Counted from the stretch's first letter, positions 1 to 6,394 are shown. The stretch: DNA of 10,636 nucleotides from an uncultured Clostridia bacterium (GCA_934247855.1 CAKQKA010000059.1:1-10636), one strand, 5' to 3'. Program-made: numbers and translations. The notes: generated by a model from the sequence alone, not told the origin.

Positions 1-536
1 TTCGTCAGGCAATCACAAGGGCGATCGCCGATCAGGCTCGTACCATAAGAATTCCCGTGCATATGGTGGAAACAATCAACCGTCAGGTAAGGGTTTCAAG
101 AATGCTTTTGCAAAAACTCGGTCGCGAACCGACGCCCGCAGAGATAGCCGAAGAAATGGGGATTTCCGAGTCGCGCGTTATGGAAATTCAAAAAATCGCG
201 CAGGATCCCGTTTCGCTCGAAACGCCTATCGGCGAGGAAGAGGACAGTCATATCGGCGATTTTCTCGAGGATGAGACGGCTACCGCGCCCAGCGATACCG
301 TCGCTTTCACCATGCTTAAAGAACAGCTTATCAGCGTGCTCGATACTCTCACCCCGCGTGAAGAAAAGGTTTTGCGTCTGCGCTACGGCATAGACGACGG
401 CAGACCGAGAACGCTCGAAGAGGTTGGTAAAGAGTTTAACGTCACGCGTGAAAGAATTCGTCAGATCGAAGCCAAAGCGCTCAGAAAACTCAGACATCCG
501 TCGAGAAGCAAACGGCTTAAAGATTTTCTCGATTAG
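1..536 (+). CDS. rpoD: Housekeeping RNA polymerase sigma factor (sigma A/RpoD), 3' part only
   Basis: The primary sigma factor directs RNA polymerase to -35/-10 promoters. The gene enters from the left edge: reading in frame from base 3 gives RQAITRAIADQARTIRIP, the conserved end of region 2.4 into region 3, so the ATG/GTG codons near 57-65 are internal and not starts. About 177 residues are visible. They run through region 3 (GREPTPAEIAEEMGIS), the region 3.2 linker (PVSLETPIGEEEDSHIGDF), region 4.1 (LTPREEKVLRLRYGIDDG) and the region 4.2 helix-turn-helix (TLEEVGKEFNVTRERIRQIE), ending with the typical tail SRSKRLKDFLD. The match to primary sigma factors is close throughout. It is followed by trmK and a Nif3 gene, an arrangement known from Bacillus (sigA, trmK, yqfO), which supports a Bacillota host. 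Confidence 0.97.
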   Translation, partial: RQAITRAIADQARTIRIPVHMVETINRQVRVSRMLLQKLGREPTPAEIAEEMGISESRVMEIQKIAQDPVSLETPIGEEEDSHIGDFLEDETATAPSDTVAFTMLKEQLISVLDTLTPREEKVLRLRYGIDDGRPRTLEEVGKEFNVTRERIRQIEAKALRKLRHPSRSKRLKDFLD

Positions 537-540
537 CCTC

Positions 541-578
541 AGGCGACTAAAAAGTCCGCCTATAAGTCCGTTATAGGC
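541..578 (+). promoter_or_regulatory. Two overlapping hairpins in the rpoD-trmK gap
   Basis: The 50-base gap holds a perfect 8-bp inverted repeat, GCCTATAA at 558-565 and TTATAGGC at 571-578, with a 5-base loop. A second, weaker hairpin is possible just upstream: AGGCG 541-545 with CGCCT 557-561, plus ACT 546-548 with AGT 553-555 and one bulged C. The two share bases 558-561, so they cannot form fully together. The only ribosome-binding-like bases before trmK (TAGG, 574-577) lie in the 3' arm of the perfect hairpin. No T-tract follows, so this is not a standard terminator. Control of trmK translation or an RNA processing site is inference. Confidence 0.4.
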
Positions 579-586
579 ACTTTGAT

Positions 587-1240
587 ATGAATAAAAGATT
601 AGAAATTATTTTTTCCGAGATTCCCGCTTGTTCGTCTTTTGCGGACGTTGGGTGCGATCACGGTTACATTGCCAAAGCCGTGCTCGACAGCGGAAAATGC
701 GATGACGTCATAATATCGGATATTTCCGCGCCTAGTTTAAACAAAGCCGAAAAACTGCTTAAACGTTATATCGATTGCGGCAGGGCACGCGCCGTCGTTT
801 GCGACGGTTTGCGACTTGTTCCCGTGCGTGACACCGTACTTATATCGGGCATGGGCGGCGAGGAGATTATTAAAATCTTATCCGAAGCACCGTTTAAACC
901 CGAAAGGCTTATCCTTTCGCCGATGAAAAATCAGGATAAAGTGCGGGCTTATCTGCTTAAAAACGGCTACGGCATAACCAAAGATTACACGTTTTGCGAT
1001 CAAAGGTTTTATCATCTTATAATCGCCGAGTTCGGTAAAAACGTCGAACCGTATTCGGCGAGCGAGGTCGAATTCGGGCGCGATAACCTGAAAATGCGAC
1101 CGACGGACTTTATTCTCTACATAAAAAAGGAACTTGAAAAAGCCGAAACATATAAGAACAAGGTCGTATCTAAGGAAGATAAAGAAATTTTTGAACAAAG
1201 AATAAATAAACTAAGGGGAACGATAAATGAAAATCAGTGA
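587..1240 (+). CDS. trmK: tRNA (adenine(22)-N1)-methyltransferase TrmK
   Basis: TrmK transfers a methyl group from S-adenosylmethionine to N1 of adenine 22 in the D-loop of some bacterial tRNAs. The 217-residue protein has the family layout. A Rossmann-type methyltransferase domain carries the SAM-binding motif ADVGCDHG (19-26), an acidic residue after strand 2 (ISD, 43-45), CDG (72-74) and the family signature ISGMGG (86-91). A charged, probably coiled-coil carboxyl arm covers about 178-210. Length is normal for the family. ATG 587 is chosen because MNKRLEIIFSEIP matches the usual amino terminus. The ribosome binding site is poor (TAGG, inside a hairpin). The last 14 bases overlap the next gene in another frame, so the two are likely translated together. 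The gene between sigma A and Nif3 is typically trmK in Bacillota. Confidence 0.9.
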   Translation: MNKRLEIIFSEIPACSSFADVGCDHGYIAKAVLDSGKCDDVIISDISAPSLNKAEKLLKRYIDCGRARAVVCDGLRLVPVRDTVLISGMGGEEIIKILSEAPFKPERLILSPMKNQDKVRAYLLKNGYGITKDYTFCDQRFYHLIIAEFGKNVEPYSASEVEFGRDNLKMRPTDFILYIKKELEKAETYKNKVVSKEDKEIFEQRINKLRGTINENQ

Positions 1241-1994
1241 AATTTTGTCGCTTATGGATGGAAAAGCACCGCTCAAATTATCGACGGGGGCTTGTTCTGC
1301 GCTTGGTTTATACGATAACAGCGGACTGATTTTAGAGGGCAGAGAACTTGAAACCGACGGCGTGATTTTTGCGCTCGACCTTAATAAGGCGGTGGTTGAA
1401 CTTGCCAAAAAGTCGGGCTATAAGTTGATTATCACACATCATCCCGCAATTTATCGCCCTGTAAAGAACGTTATGCAAGGCGTGTATACCGCGTGCATAG
1501 AAGCGGGTATAACCGTCTATTCGTCGCACTTAAGTTTAGATACGGCTGTTAACGGAATAGAAGACGGATTGGCGAAACTTTGCGGAGCCGAAAATTCTGA
1601 AATACTTGAACCGACCGTGGACGGAAGAGGTTTCGGCAGGGCGTTCGGCGTAGAAAAGGATACATTTAATAATAAAGTTAAACAAATCACCGAAAAAATC
1701 GGGACTACAAAACATCTGGCTTTCGGCGATCCGGATACGCAAATAAGCGGTATTGCAACGTTTTGCGGTTCGGGGTTGAACGAAGAGGCGATTTACCGCG
1801 CGGAAAGCAGCGAAATGCTTGTTTCCGCCGACATACCGCATCATGTGCTGCTTGCCGCATTGGAGCAAGGTAAGTGCGTTTTGCAACTTACGCATTACGC
1901 AAGCGAGGCAATCGCTATGCAGAACTTTGCAGAAGCGATCTGCCGTGAAAATAAAATCAATTACCGTTTTTATCTCGACCGAAGATTTATGTAA
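1227..1994 (+). CDS. Nif3-like dinuclear metal centre hexameric protein
   Basis: This is a member of the Nif3/YqfO/DUF34 family. These are widely conserved metal-binding proteins of unsettled function, often annotated as GTP cyclohydrolase 1 type 2 homologues. The expected metal ligands are visible: ITHHP with H71 and H72, HLSLD with D105, and THYASE with H223 and E227. ADIPHH (201-206) corresponds to the usual TGD-I-x-H stretch and YDNSGLILEG (29-38) to the WDNVGL-type stretch. At 255 residues it is the short form, without the PII-like insertion of Bacillus YqfO. A strong AAGGGG ribosome binding site (1213-1218) lies 8 bases before ATG 1227, inside trmK, and the two genes overlap by 14 bases. 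The amino terminus before residue 29 fits the family less well. Confidence in the family is high; the biochemical role is not settled. Confidence 0.9.
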   Translation: MKISEILSLMDGKAPLKLSTGACSALGLYDNSGLILEGRELETDGVIFALDLNKAVVELAKKSGYKLIITHHPAIYRPVKNVMQGVYTACIEAGITVYSSHLSLDTAVNGIEDGLAKLCGAENSEILEPTVDGRGFGRAFGVEKDTFNNKVKQITEKIGTTKHLAFGDPDTQISGIATFCGSGLNEEAIYRAESSEMLVSADIPHHVLLAALEQGKCVLQLTHYASEAIAMQNFAEAICRENKINYRFYLDRRFM

Positions 1995-2052
1995 ATTCGT
2001 GATTCTGTCATCACGTTTGGCATATAATTCATACCGATACTCATCGCCGCAC

Positions 2053-2076
2053 GCGCAAAACATTGAGTTTTGTCGC
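2053..2076 (+). terminator. Possible weak terminator hairpin after the trmK-Nif3 unit
   Basis: GCG-CAAAAC (2053-2061) can pair with GTTTTG-CGC (2067-2076, one bulged T) around the loop ATTGA, giving about nine base pairs. The following bases, AAATTTTAATATTTT, are T-rich but interrupted, so termination would be weak. It lies between a gene end and a good promoter, where a terminator would be expected. A smaller inverted repeat, CGTGAT/ATCACG, sits just upstream at 1998-2015. Confidence 0.35.
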
Positions 2077-2102
2077 AAATTTTAATATTTTGCATATTAT
2101 TC

Positions 2103-2131
2103 TTGTAAAATGCGTTAAAATGCGGTATAGT
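2103..2131 (+). promoter_or_regulatory. Sigma-A promoter for the zinc-ribbon gene
   Basis: TTGTAA (2103-2108) and TATAGT (2126-2131) are separated by exactly 17 bases, matching the -35/-10 consensus at 4/6 and 5/6 positions. Transcription would start near 2138, about 30 bases before ATG 2169, leaving room for the GGAGGT ribosome binding site at 2158-2163. The upstream DNA is A/T-rich. Confidence 0.7.
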
Positions 2132-2168
2132 TGTAAGGTAGAACCGAGTAAAAACGCGGAGGTATAAA

Positions 2169-2882
2169 ATGTCTGTAATAGAAAAACTTCTTGCCTATCA
2201 GGAAGAGGACAAAAAACTTTTTGCAATCGAAAAACAGCTTAAAGACTGTGAAGCACGTAAAAACGGCGTTAAAGCGCGTAAGTTTTTAACTACCGTAAGC
2301 GAAACGCTTGCCGGTATAGAGGCAAAAGCCAGCGAGCTTTGCGGTTTATACAAATCGCTGACCGACGAACTTGAAGCTATAAAGGAAGACAACGCGGAAT
2401 TCGGCGCAATCGCCGAGGGCGTTACCGACGAAAAGGAAATCGCTTATTTGCGCGGAAGAGCAGGCGAACTCGGTAAAAAGCTCGACGAGCTTATGAAAAA
2501 AGTTCAGCGTACCGAAGCCGAGATGGCTGAAGTTGCCCGTCAGTATGCAAAACTGCGCAAAGAAACCATGTTCTATCAGGAACAATTAAAGGTTTCCGGT
2601 GAAGAATACGATAAATTCAAAGCTCCGTTCGAGCCCGAAATCAAAAAGATCGACGCGGCTTTAAAGGTTCTCGCAAAGGATATTCCTGCGGAACTTATGG
2701 AAAAATACGCCGAAAAGAGAAAGGACAAACGTTTCCCGATTGTGTACGGACTTTCAGAAAAGGACTGCCACTGCGGCGGTTGCGGAACCGAACTTTCGAT
2801 GAAACAACTCGATAAACTCAAGAAAGAAGATTCTATAATCGAATGTGAAAACTGCCGCGTTTTGTTATTCAGAGCAAAATAG
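2169..2882 (+). CDS. Coiled-coil protein with C-terminal C4 zinc ribbon (COG1579 type)
   Basis: The 237-residue protein has a long, heptad-like charged helical region (about 1-180). It ends in a small zinc-ribbon knuckle: C202-x2-C205 and C226-x2-C229, with an extra C200. This matches the C4-type zinc-ribbon family (zf-RING_7, COG1579), whose members are helical hairpins with a terminal metal site and a suggested nucleic-acid or protein-binding role. No enzyme motif, signal peptide or membrane segment is seen. ATG 2169 follows GGAGGT with a 5-base gap and has its own promoter. The gene often accompanies Nif3 genes in Clostridia (recollection, not checked here). The exact function is unknown. 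Confidence 0.85.
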   Translation: MSVIEKLLAYQEEDKKLFAIEKQLKDCEARKNGVKARKFLTTVSETLAGIEAKASELCGLYKSLTDELEAIKEDNAEFGAIAEGVTDEKEIAYLRGRAGELGKKLDELMKKVQRTEAEMAEVARQYAKLRKETMFYQEQLKVSGEEYDKFKAPFEPEIKKIDAALKVLAKDIPAELMEKYAEKRKDKRFPIVYGLSEKDCHCGGCGTELSMKQLDKLKKEDSIIECENCRVLLFRAK

Positions 2883-2973
2883 CGCAGTTAAGAAATAGCC
2901 GTTAATCGATTTATAGCCCGACTTTTTAAATAGAGTCGAGCGGAGAGTTAATAACCGTTAAGGGGAGAAAGAG

Positions 2974-4725
2974 ATGAAACTGAATTATAAACGGACGATA
3001 TTCGTCGGGTTTGCGTTCTTCTTGATCTGCGCATTCTGGCAAGCGTACGAAGCGATAATACCGCTTATGCTTGTAAACAAATTCGGTATGAACCAAACAT
3101 GGTCGGGCGCTATAATGGCGCTCGATAACGTCCTTGCCGTATTTATGTTGCCTATATTCGGCGCGCTGTCCGACAAGACAAAGAGCAAATACGGAAAGCG
3201 CACGCCGTACATAGTTTTAGGCACGATCGTTGCTATAGTTGCGTTTGTAGGTCTGACTTTTGCCGATAACGCTCAGCTTGCGCAAATAAAAATGAATAAC
3301 GGCACCGCGCAGGAAATGTACTGGGAATCCGGAACCGAAATTCCCAACGCCGAAAAAACATACGTTTTCGATAAGGGCTTGTCAAAAAATTACACGGTCA
3401 AAGATTATGCCGCAAAAGTTTGTTTCAACAAGTCGTTTAAAGATTTAACCGAAAGCGAAATCGGGCAAACTAAAGAATGGTTCCTGAGCATCGGATACGA
3501 AACCGTTTATTATTTCGATACCGAAACCGAAACTTACAAAGCGTTTTTCGACAAGGGTTATACGGCGGGCAAGAACGAAATCAAGCAAAACGCCTATACA
3601 AATCTTGTAAGCGAGGCACATGGCGCGTATGCCTGGCAACAAACGCTTAAAAATCCCGTTCCCATCATATTCTTTATTTTAATATTGTTGTTGACGCTTA
3701 TCGCTATGGCGACATTCCGCTCGCCCGCGGTCGCGCTTATGCCGGATATCACCATAAAACCGCTGAGGTCGCAGGCGAACGCCGTAATCAATCTTATGGG
3801 TACGGCGGGCGCGATGATTGTTCTGATGCTCGGAATGGTGTTCAAAACTTCCGCGCTCGAAAATCAGACTGCATCGTTTACCTGGTACGTAGTTGCGGTG
3901 TGCGCCCTGATGGCGGTTGCGCTTATTGCCTTTATTTTCCTTGTGAAAGAACCGCAGTGGGCTAAGGAAATGGAAGAAGAATCCGAAAGACTCGGAATCG
4001 AAACCAAAAGCGACGAAATCGAAGATTACGTTGACGACGAAGTCAAAGAAAACAGCGGTGCGGATAAAGGCGGTATTCGCGAGCTTAAGCAAAAGGACAG
4101 AGCAAAATTCAGATCGCTCATTCTTATACTCGCCTCGGTCGCGCTGTGGTATATCGGCTACAATGCCGTTTCTTCGAAATATTCGCTGTACGCAATCAAC
4201 GTACTGCACAAAAACTTTAACTTAACTATGCTCATAGCGCAGGGAGCGGCAATAATATCGTATATTCCTGCAGGCTGGTTAGCCGCAAAAATCGGCAGAA
4301 AGAAGAGCATAATATGCGGAATATGTTGCCTTATGGTCGCTTTTTTCACTATATCGTTTTTCGATTCGGCTACGCCGTCGATTTTTATCGATATATTTTT
4401 CGTGATAGGCGGAATCGGCTGGGCGACCATAAACGTCAATTCCTTCCCGATGGTGGTTGAGCTTGCGAAAGGCGGAAACGTCGGCAAATATACCGGCTAT
4501 TACTATACCGCAAGCATGGCGGCGCAGATCGCAACGCCTATACTCTCCGGGTTGGTAATGGATCTTGCAGGCAGTATGCGTCCGTTGTTTCTGTATTCGA
4601 CTATATTCGTAATTTTCTCGCTCTGCACAATGATTTTCGTCAGACACGGCGATAACGTTAAATTAAAAGATTTAAAAAAAGAAACCGAACCCGAAATTGC
4701 GGAGGGTGGTGAGAATAACAACTAA
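2974..4725 (+). CDS. MFS transporter, SLC45/GPH-like, with an extracytoplasmic insert
   Basis: This is a predicted 12-helix inner-membrane permease of 583 residues. Helices lie at about 9-34, 43-65, 77-97, 229-247, 270-290, 303-323, 379-400, 415-437, 444-463, 469-490, 506-528 and 536-556. The cytoplasmic signature between helices 2 and 3, GALSDKTKSKYGKRTPYI (63-80), and RSPAVALMPDITIKPLRSQA (249-268) resemble SLC45/sucrose-type and GPH sugar symporters. A sugar/cation symport role is plausible but the substrate cannot be read from sequence. Two features stand out. A hydrophilic insert of about 130 residues (98-228) lies between helices 3 and 4, on the outer face by topology. A long acidic loop (324-378) lies between helices 6 and 7, on the cytoplasmic side. 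AGGGGAG (2961-2967) precedes ATG 2974 by 6 bases. No strong promoter was found in the 91-base gap upstream, so co-transcription with the zinc-ribbon gene is possible. Confidence 0.85.
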   Translation: MKLNYKRTIFVGFAFFLICAFWQAYEAIIPLMLVNKFGMNQTWSGAIMALDNVLAVFMLPIFGALSDKTKSKYGKRTPYIVLGTIVAIVAFVGLTFADNAQLAQIKMNNGTAQEMYWESGTEIPNAEKTYVFDKGLSKNYTVKDYAAKVCFNKSFKDLTESEIGQTKEWFLSIGYETVYYFDTETETYKAFFDKGYTAGKNEIKQNAYTNLVSEAHGAYAWQQTLKNPVPIIFFILILLLTLIAMATFRSPAVALMPDITIKPLRSQANAVINLMGTAGAMIVLMLGMVFKTSALENQTASFTWYVVAVCALMAVALIAFIFLVKEPQWAKEMEEESERLGIETKSDEIEDYVDDEVKENSGADKGGIRELKQKDRAKFRSLILILASVALWYIGYNAVSSKYSLYAINVLHKNFNLTMLIAQGAAIISYIPAGWLAAKIGRKKSIICGICCLMVAFFTISFFDSATPSIFIDIFFVIGGIGWATINVNSFPMVVELAKGGNVGKYTGYYYTASMAAQIATPILSGLVMDLAGSMRPLFLYSTIFVIFSLCTMIFVRHGDNVKLKDLKKETEPEIAEGGENNN

Positions 4726-4729
4726 AAAA

Positions 4730-5161
4730 ATGAAAAAATACATAGCATTCGATATAGGCGATAAAAGAATAGGCATAGCGGTATCCGATCCGTTCGGGAG
4801 CATGGCGTTGCCGCTCGAGACCTATCATCGCAAGAACTTTGCCGCGGACGTGACTTACCTTATAAAAAAAGCCGAAGAACGCTCAGCCGACGAGATTGTT
4901 TGCGGTTTGCCGCTCAATTTCGACGGAACCGACAGCGAACAAACCGTTAAAACGCGTTCGTTTATCGCCGAATTGCAATCAAAAACCAAAATAGCCGTCG
5001 TGGCGTTCGACGAACGTTTTTCCACGCGGGAAGCGCACAGGGTGCTTATCAGCGAAGATATGCGCCGCGATAAACGCAAACAAGTGGTGGATGCGGTCGC
5101 TGCGTCGTTTATTTTAGAGGACTATATGCGAAAAGTCGCTTTGTCGGCTGATAAAAAGTAA
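4730..5161 (+). CDS. ruvX: RuvX/YqgF family RNase H-fold nuclease
   Basis: YqgF/RuvX proteins have an RNase H-like fold and are described as Holliday junction resolvase-like or rRNA-processing nucleases. The 143-residue product, close to the usual 138-142, shows MKKYIAFDIGDKRIGIAVSD with acidic D8, GLPLNFDGTDSEQT (59-72), FDERFSTREA (93-102) with D94/E95, and VVDAVAASFIL (119-129) with D121. Start choice: ATG 4730 begins exactly at the family amino terminus and lies 4 bases after the transporter stop. In-frame TTG 4697 and GTG 4706/4709 would add residues with no family match. The GGAGG at 4701-4705 is too far (24 bases) for a standard site, so translation probably depends on coupling to the transporter gene. 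The next gene is DUF1292, a pairing also seen in Bacillus (yrrK-yrzB). Confidence 0.9.
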   Translation: MKKYIAFDIGDKRIGIAVSDPFGSMALPLETYHRKNFAADVTYLIKKAEERSADEIVCGLPLNFDGTDSEQTVKTRSFIAELQSKTKIAVVAFDERFSTREAHRVLISEDMRRDKRKQVVDAVAASFILEDYMRKVALSADKK

Positions 5162-5203
5162 CGAAAGGGCGGTAATGCCCGAACAACAAATACTTAAAAA
5201 CAA

Positions 5204-5233
5204 GGCAAAACGTTTACATAATAAGCGTTTGCC
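5204..5233 (+). repeat. Imperfect inverted repeat upstream of the DUF1292 gene
   Basis: GGCAAAACG (5204-5212) and CGTTTGCC (5226-5233) pair with one bulged A around a 13-base A/T-rich loop, in the 102-base gap between ruvX and the DUF1292 gene. No T-tract follows, so it is not a convincing terminator. It could be a processing or regulatory hairpin. No convincing -35/-10 pair was seen in this gap. Confidence 0.3.
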
Positions 5234-5263
5234 TGCAAATAATAAAACTATCGGAGTAAAAAA

Positions 5264-5680
5264 ATGGACGAAAAGAAATTACATGAACACGACTGCGATT
5301 GCGGTTGTTGCGAACACGATCACGAACACGACTGCGACTGCGGTTGCGAAGACGAAGAAGTAGTCGAACTTTTCGACGATTCGGGCAAAGGCTACAAGTT
5401 TGTTCATATCGGCGGAACTCAGTTCGACGATAAATGGTACGTATTCTTTCTGCCCGCCGAAGAAATCGACGGACTTGACGAACAGAGCGTGGTAATATTT
5501 GAAGCGGGCGACACCAACGAGGACGGCAGCGCAGACCTTAAACCCGTATCGGACGAAGATCTTCTCGAAAAGGTTTACGAGCAGTTCTGTAACGAAATGG
5601 ACGAGCAAGCCGCCGCTGCGGAAGCCGCCGAAATCGACGGTTGCGATTGCGACGATTGCGCCGACGAGGAACACGACTAA
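5264..5680 (+). CDS. DUF1292 (YrzB-type) acidic protein with His/Cys-rich ends
   Basis: The central part (about 31-110) fits the DUF1292 family of small acidic Bacillota proteins of unknown function: FDDSGKGYKFVHIGG, WYVFFLPAEE, VVIFEAGDTNEDG, and LLEKVYEQFCNE. What is odd is the amino terminus. Residues 7-28 hold H7, H9, C11, C13, C15, C16, H18, H20, H22, C24, C26 and C28, built from two copies of HEHDCDCGC. The tail adds CDCDDC (127-132). This looks like a metal-binding sequence, but that is inference. The GGAG ribosome binding site (5253-5256) is 7 bases before ATG 5264. It follows ruvX, as in Bacillus, and is probably in the same transcript. The whole protein is strongly acidic with no membrane segment. 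Confidence 0.82.
   Translation: MDEKKLHEHDCDCGCCEHDHEHDCDCGCEDEEVVELFDDSGKGYKFVHIGGTQFDDKWYVFFLPAEEIDGLDEQSVVIFEAGDTNEDGSADLKPVSDEDLLEKVYEQFCNEMDEQAAAAEAAEIDGCDCDDCADEEHD
5285..5346 (+). repeat. Two 23-bp in-frame direct repeats encoding HEHDCDCGC
   Basis: Bases 5285-5307 and 5324-5346 are identical at 22 of 23 positions; the one change is a silent GAT/GAC. The 39-base period is 13 codons, so the repeat duplicates the metal-ligand-like segment within the DUF1292 protein. The near identity at silent positions suggests a recent tandem duplication. Confidence 0.85.
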
Positions 5681-5697
5681 TCTGTTTTAATGCTAAA

Positions 5698-5756
5698 CAA
5701 GCGAATTTTTATGCAAATAAGCAAATTATTTTTGCAAAGTCATAAAAAATCGCTTG
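5698..5756 (+). repeat. 59-nt near-palindrome overlapping the rplS promoter
   Basis: CAAGCGAATTTTTATG (5698-5713) is the reverse complement of CATAAAAAATCGCTTG (5741-5756) at 15 of 16 positions. The 27-base interior can fold further: TGCAAATAA (5712-5720) with TTATTTTTGCA, with a two-base bulge, as an alternative or extension. No clean T-tract follows on either strand. The right arm reaches into the -35 box of the rplS promoter. It could end transcription from DUF1292 or act as a binding site; neither role is shown. Confidence 0.7.
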
Positions 5757-5782
5757 CTTGCAGGCATTTCTTATGATAGAAT
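5754..5782 (+). promoter_or_regulatory. Extended -10 sigma-A promoter for rplS
   Basis: TTGCTT (5754-5759) and TAGAAT (5777-5782) are 17 bases apart. The -10 box is preceded by TATGA, giving the extended -10 form TG-n-TAGAAT, which compensates for the modest -35 box. The predicted start near 5789 leaves a leader of about 64 bases before rplS. The -35 overlaps the end of a long inverted repeat. Confidence 0.75.
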
Positions 5783-5796
5783 GTTAGAGTGACTTC

Positions 5797-5830
5797 GGGC
5801 GGTCCTCTTGCACTACGGCAATGAACGCTT
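5797..5830 (+). ncRNA. Candidate ribosomal protein L19 leader
   Basis: The rplS 5' leader can form an outer stem, GGGCG (5797-5801) with CGCTT (5826-5830, two G-U pairs). An inner stem pairs TTGC (5808-5811) with GCAA (5818-5821), with conserved-looking internal bases GTCCTC and TGAA. Position and shape recall the L19 autoregulatory leaders described in Bacillota, in which L19 represses its own message. The match is from memory of the motif, not a model search. The leader ends just before the AGGAGGT ribosome binding site (5839-5845). Confidence 0.55.
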
Positions 5831-5852
5831 AGTAATATAGGAGGTATAAGTC

Positions 5853-6194
5853 ATGAACATTATTGATCAGATCAATCAAGAAAATTTAAAAGCAACAACT
5901 CCTTCATTTAACGTCGGTGACACCGTAAAGGTTTCTTTCGAAGTTATCGAAGGCGACAAGACCAGAATTCAGGTTTTTGAAGGCGTCGTTATCGCTAAAA
6001 GACACGGCAGTATAAGCGAAACTTTTACCGTAAGAAGACTTTCTTTCGGTATCGGCGTGGAAAGAACTTTCCCCATCCATTCGCCCAAGGTTGCCAAGGT
6101 TGACGTCGTTCGTCGCGGTAAAGTCAGAAGAGCTAAACTCTACTATCTCAGAGGCCGTACGGGTAAAGCTGCTAAAGTTAAAGAAGTGCTTTAA
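5853..6194 (+). CDS. rplS: 50S ribosomal protein L19
   Basis: The 113-residue product is a full-length L19, a large-subunit protein located at the interface with the 30S subunit. Clear family blocks are FNVGDTVKVSFEVIEGDKTR (19-38), QVFEGVVIAKRHG, TFTVRRLSFGIGVERTFPIH, and the ending VRRGKVRRAKLYYLRGRTGK. AGGAGGT (5839-5845) is 7 bases before ATG 5853. The gene has its own promoter, leader and terminators, so it forms a single-gene transcription unit. It is not next to trmD or rimM, its frequent partners in other bacteria. Its codon choice is consistent with high expression. Confidence 0.98.
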   Translation: MNIIDQINQENLKATTPSFNVGDTVKVSFEVIEGDKTRIQVFEGVVIAKRHGSISETFTVRRLSFGIGVERTFPIHSPKVAKVDVVRRGKVRRAKLYYLRGRTGKAAKVKEVL

Positions 6195-6203
6195 TACGAA
6201 TTT

Positions 6204-6235
6204 AAAAACGCAAAGTTTGTGCTTTGCGTTTTTTT
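6204..6235 (+). terminator. Strong intrinsic terminator of rplS
   Basis: AAAAACGCAAAG (6204-6215) pairs with CTTTGCGTTTTT (6222-6233) around the loop TTTGTG, with a run of seven T at 6229-6235. It lies 10 bases after the rplS stop codon. Stem, loop and T-tract are all textbook. Confidence 0.95.
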
Positions 6236-6237
6236 AT

Positions 6238-6278
6238 GCCTTTTCCCGGCTGAACACTGTCGGGTTAAGGCGTTTTTT
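6238..6278 (+). terminator. Second, tandem intrinsic terminator
   Basis: GCCTT (6238-6242) pairs with AAGGC (6267-6271). CCCG (6245-6248) pairs with CGGG (6261-6264). A TT/TT internal loop separates the two stems and the apical loop is 12 bases. GTTTTTT follows at 6272-6278. It starts three bases after the first terminator's T-tract, so it would catch read-through from rplS. Confidence 0.8.
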
Positions 6279-6394
6279 ATTTGCTTAAAGGTGTTAAAAA
6301 TACTTATGAGTGGGCGTAAAATGTATTTTTTTGTTATTTCACCAAAAGTTGACACTATCTTAACAATCAAATATGCAAATTCTTCGATTATTCG

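Noticed and set aside
1536..2078. Open frame of 180 codons on the minus strand across the Nif3 gene
   Set aside because: It lies opposite a clearly conserved gene, has no family resemblance or ribosome binding site, and reads as a shadow of codon bias. The same holds for minus-strand frames at 3679-4209, 7267-7743 and 10027-10548.
2919..2938. CGACT/AGTCG hairpin between the zinc-ribbon gene and the transporter gene
   Set aside because: The stem is only five base pairs with a 10-base loop and no T-tract, so a terminator call is not justified.
5285..5346. CRISPR-like pair of 23-bp repeats
   Set aside because: Only two units with a 16-base interval, in frame and within a coding region; this is a protein repeat.
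5175..5363. Possible 62-codon small gene right after ruvX, preceded by AAGGGCGG
   Set aside because: Its second half runs out of frame through the DUF1292 repeats and gives a low-complexity Thr/Ala/Val string; the DUF1292 frame has the better start and the family match.
6290..6343. A/T-rich inverted repeat (AAAAATAC/GTATTTTT, with GGTG/CACC outside)
   Set aside because: The loop is 19 bases, the outer pairing is unevenly spaced, and A/T-only arms are expected by chance in this gap. A third terminator is possible but not supported.
6349..6377. Perfect TTGACA with TATGCA 17 bases downstream, as a second fakA promoter
   Set aside because: The -10 matches only 3 of 6 bases, and the promoter at 6395-6423 is much better. 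It could still be a weak upstream promoter.
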